A stretch of DNA of 7,976 nt. It comes from Pseudomonadota bacterium (GTDB lineage Bacteria; Pseudomonadota; Gammaproteobacteria; Xanthomonadales; Xanthomonadaceae). Below are positions 6,235 to 7,976 of the stretch, in pieces. Where the stretch lies: the NCBI GenBank assembly GCA_025355485.1, contig JANXZP010000146.1, positions 1 through 7,976 on the forward strand, read 5' to 3'. Every line of letters begins with the position of its first letter. The stretch's first letter is position 1. A model generated the notes under the pieces. It worked only from the letters and a program-made list of their open reading frames with translations, did no database searches and was not told the DNA's origin. A program made the position numbers and the translations under genes.

Positions 6235-7035
6235 TCAGTGCGTGAGCACCCAAGCGACCACGGCACCGACAAGCAATACTGCCACCACGATGCCCCATCG
6301 CTTGCCGTTGGCCGCATTGCCCGACACGGCGGCGCTGGATCCGGTTTTCTGGCTGGCCGTCACTTCCTGTCCTGGCGCGATCAGGATGAAACGCACCGCA
6401 TCCAGGCGCAGCTCGTCGCCGGGTTTCATGAAACCTTTCTGCACGCGCTGGCCGTTGACGTAGGTGCCGTTGGCCGAACCGAGATCCTCGACCGACAAGC
6501 CGTCCGCGGTCGGCTTGAGTTCCACGTGGCGACGCGAAATCTCGTCCACTGTGACCGGAATGCCGCACTCGGGGGCGCGGCCGATCACGGTCGCGCCGGC
6601 GACCGGAAACACCTTGCCGAACACCGGCCCGGAAACCCCGCGCAAGATGAACTTGGGGATCGCCATGCGTACGCGGGTAGCGCCGTTGTCTTCGCCCATC
6701 TCGCCCGGATCCATGCTCGGCGCGGCGCCACCGACCGGCGCGAGCCGCGGCGCGTCCATCGCAGCGATGCGCGCGACGATCCCGCCGATGCCGATCGTGT
6801 CGCCGGCGCGCAGCGCGATCATGTCGCGCACGGGTTTGTCGTTGACCAGCACATTGCCGCCACCGGGCGGAACCTGCAGGTTCACGCCGAAATTGCTCTG
6901 GTGGATCTCGACATGCAACGCCGCGATGCCCGGCTTGTTCAGCACCACGTTGTTGTCCGGCGCCGAACCGATGCGATTCACGCCGGGGCTGAGCAGCACC
7001 TGGGGGTGTTCGCCATTCGGAAATACCAGTTTCAT
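6235..7035 (-). CDS. Tail-anchored double FHA-domain protein
   Basis: FHA domains bind phosphothreonine peptides, so this is probably a cytoplasmic, membrane-tethered signalling or scaffold protein. The 266-residue product has three parts. FHA1 (about 1-91) is degenerate: the usual G-R is IGS (22-24), the Ser-x-x-His motif is AALH (38-41), and no NGT is present. A Pro/Met/Gly-rich linker follows (about 92-125). FHA2 (about 128-225) is canonical, with IGR (151-153), SRRH (167-170) and SANGTYVNG (187-195). A Ser/Ala/Asn-rich spacer and KR lead into one hydrophobic C-terminal segment (247-264, WGIVVAVLLVGAVVAWVL), consistent with a tail anchor facing the cytoplasm. The ATG at 7035 has a G6 run (7046-7041) 5 nt upstream and starts the first FHA strand. 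No kinase gene lies in the window, so the partner is unknown. It is separated from sspB by 148 bp containing a probable terminator and an inverted repeat. Confidence 0.9.
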   Translation of the reverse strand: MKLVFPNGEHPQVLLSPGVNRIGSAPDNNVVLNKPGIAALHVEIHQSNFGVNLQVPPGGGNVLVNDKPVRDMIALRAGDTIGIGGIVARIAAMDAPRLAPVGGAAPSMDPGEMGEDNGATRVRMAIPKFILRGVSGPVFGKVFPVAGATVIGRAPECGIPVTVDEISRRHVELKPTADGLSVEDLGSANGTYVNGQRVQKGFMKPGDELRLDAVRFILIAPGQEVTASQKTGSSAAVSGNAANGKRWGIVVAVLLVGAVVAWVLTH

Positions 7036-7097
7036 GCCATCCCCCCGTTGATGGATCAGCCGGTCAGCCAACGGCGACCCGCACTGCGCCACTCAAG

Positions 7098-7116
7098 ATA
7101 ACGCAATCGACGTTAT
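7098..7116. repeat. Inverted repeat ATAACG-N7-CGTTAT upstream of the FHA gene
   Basis: Perfect 6-bp arms (7098-7103 and 7111-7116) flank a 7-nt spacer, 62 bp upstream of the FHA start codon. It is AT-rich against a GC-rich background and lies between the sspB terminator and the FHA gene, as expected for a promoter or operator region. On the minus strand TATAAC (7117-7112) could be a -10 box, but no good -35 is seen. Regulator unknown. Confidence 0.35.
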
Positions 7117-7135
7117 AAAACGGCCCGCGTTCGCG

Positions 7136-7157
7136 AAAACCCGACCGCGCGATCGGG
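7136..7157 (-). terminator. Probable Rho-independent terminator downstream of sspB
   Basis: Read on the minus strand, CCCGATC, loop GCGC, GGTCGGG (7157-7140) forms a 7-bp stem with one G-T wobble and is followed directly by TTTT (7139-7136). It begins 26 bp after the sspB stop. The T run is short, so termination may be partial and allow some read-through into the FHA gene. Confidence 0.55.
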
Positions 7158-7183
7158 GCTCTCGCGCCGTCCGCGCCACGATC

Positions 7184-7600
7184 CTATTTCACGATGCGCA
7201 AATGCGCACCACGCCGAGCGCTGTCGCCGCCCGGCGTCGCATCCGGCGGAACGTCCGGCTCTTCGGCGCGCGGCGGCAATGCGTGGCCCGGCGCCTCGTC
7301 CGGAAGCGCCATGCCCTGCCCGCTTTCCTGCGCATACACCGCCTGCACCGCAGCGACCGGCACTCGTACCGACTGGCTGACCCCGCCGAAACGCGCGAGG
7401 AACTGGATTTCCTGGTCGCCGAGGCTGAGCTGGTTCACCGCGCGCGCCGCGATATTCAGCACGATGCGGCCGTCCTTGATCGCCTGCGGCGGCGCCATCA
7501 CCCCCGGATGCGCGGCATCGACCAGCAGGTACGGGGTCATGCCGTTGTCGTTGATCCACTCGTACACCGCCCGGATCAGGTACGGACGTTTGGAGGTCAT
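7184..7600 (-). CDS. sspB: ClpXP protease specificity-enhancing factor SspB
   Basis: SspB is the adaptor that delivers ssrA-tagged and some other substrates to the ClpXP protease. The 138-residue product has the SspB fold at 1-96: RPYLIRAVYEWINDNGMTPY (5-24), DGRIVLNIAARAV (43-55) and QFLARFGGVSQSVRVPVAAV (66-85), then AVYAQESGQGMALP (87-100). A flexible Pro/Glu/Asp-rich linker follows (about 100-132), and the protein ends in LRIVK (134-138), the ClpX-binding tail known as LRVVK in E. coli. The adaptor therefore looks complete. The ATG at 7600 places RPYL close to the N-terminus as in homologues; an in-frame GTG at 7621 would add seven residues. Neither has a clear ribosome site. It lies 43 bp after sspA on the same strand, the usual operon, and is followed by a probable terminator. 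Confidence 0.96.
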   Translation of the reverse strand: MTSKRPYLIRAVYEWINDNGMTPYLLVDAAHPGVMAPPQAIKDGRIVLNIAARAVNQLSLGDQEIQFLARFGGVSQSVRVPVAAVQAVYAQESGQGMALPDEAPGHALPPRAEEPDVPPDATPGGDSARRGAHLRIVK

Positions 7601-7643
7601 CGTCGGCGCGTCGGAACTCACCGACGCAATGGAAAACCGGCGA

Positions 7644-7976
7644 TCACAGCGCGATCTCCCGCAGCACGCGCTCCTCGGGCGTCAGGCTGCGCAGGAAGCC
7701 GGGGTTGCGGAAGATGCGCATGCCGTAGTCCTCGATCGGCTTGCATTCCTTGGGCAACACGATGCCAAGCGTCGGCAGGCGCCAGATGATCGGCGCCATG
7801 GCGCAATCGGCCAGGCTCATTTCCGGATTGAGGAAAAACTTGCTGGCCTTGAACAACGGCAGTGCAGCGATCACCAGCTCACGCAAACGCTTGCGTGCGG
7901 CCTCGGCCTGCACTTTGGTGCCGTTCTGGATCGATTGCACGTGCGGCACCCATTCGTGCTCCATCCGCAGCATCGC
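7644..7976 (-). CDS. sspA: Stringent starvation protein A SspA, C-terminal part (start outside window)
   Basis: SspA is a catalytically inactive glutathione-S-transferase-fold protein that binds RNA polymerase and alters transcription under starvation and acid stress. Only the C-terminal 110 residues are visible; the frame is open to the right edge and stops with TGA at 7646-7644. They match the all-helical GST C-terminal domain: EAARKRLRELVIAALPLF, KFFLNPEMSLADCAMAPIIW (with the GST-type Ser/Leu-x-Asp helix cap), RLPTLGI, and a terminal region RIFRNPGFLRSLTPEERVLR. This corresponds well, from memory, to the C-terminal half of E. coli SspA. The N-terminal thioredoxin-like domain lies off the window. 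Position directly upstream of sspB supports the call. Confidence 0.95.
   Translation of the reverse strand, partial: AMLRMEHEWVPHVQSIQNGTKVQAEAARKRLRELVIAALPLFKASKFFLNPEMSLADCAMAPIIWRLPTLGIVLPKECKPIEDYGMRIFRNPGFLRSLTPEERVLREIAL

Noticed and set aside
5615..7101. Plus-strand open frames across the nadC end and opposite the FHA gene (282 and 287 codons)
   Set aside because: They are out of frame with nadC or antisense to the FHA gene, whose canonical motifs are clear. The products are Arg-rich and featureless.
7101..7116. Resemblance of ACGCAATCGACGTTAT to an E. coli PurR operator
   Set aside because: The match is partial, it lies upstream of the FHA gene and not of purE, and I have no evidence that this organism uses a PurR of that type.

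Overview
The window is GC-rich, densely coding bacterial chromosome. Protein similarity and gene order suggest a gammaproteobacterium of the Xanthomonadales/Lysobacterales, probably near Rhodanobacteraceae or Xanthomonadaceae. This rests on the combination of an Fe-type SodB, purE-purK, a long Trm112-like protein, a DUF1631 protein, nadC, a double-FHA protein and sspB-sspA, all recalled from family knowledge; no search was run. I see no phage, insertion sequence, CRISPR, tRNA or rRNA.

Layout. (1) Positions 1-453 (+) hold the last 150 residues of iron superoxide dismutase, followed by a perfect 28-bp palindromic terminator at 482-509. (2) A minus-strand cluster runs 2640 to about 534: purE and purK (de novo purine synthesis, AIR to CAIR) overlap by 4 bp. 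They are followed 35 bp later by an AhpD-like carboxymuconolactone-decarboxylase-family gene interrupted by an in-frame TAA. (3) A 153-bp divergent spacer (2641-2793) carries a 17-bp tandem repeat and a small inverted repeat. (4) A plus-strand cluster of Trm112-like gene, DUF1631 gene and nadC spans 2794-6203. (5) Convergent to nadC, with a 31-bp gap, lies a minus-strand block read from the right edge: sspA (partial), sspB, then a gene for a cytoplasmic double-FHA protein with a C-terminal membrane anchor.

How the genes work together. PurE and PurK catalyse consecutive steps and are probably translationally coupled. SspA (RNA polymerase-associated) and SspB (ClpXP adaptor) form the classic stress pair. 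NadC makes NAD precursor and may be co-transcribed with the DUF1631 gene. The rest of the neighbourhood looks like conserved housekeeping synteny.

I found no convincing undescribed system. The points most worth a second look are the broken AhpD-like gene, which keeps family-like sequence past its stop and has no natural stop of its own; the Trm112-like protein without zinc-ribbon cysteines; the double-FHA protein with one degenerate and one canonical domain; and the repeats in the purE/Trm112 spacer.
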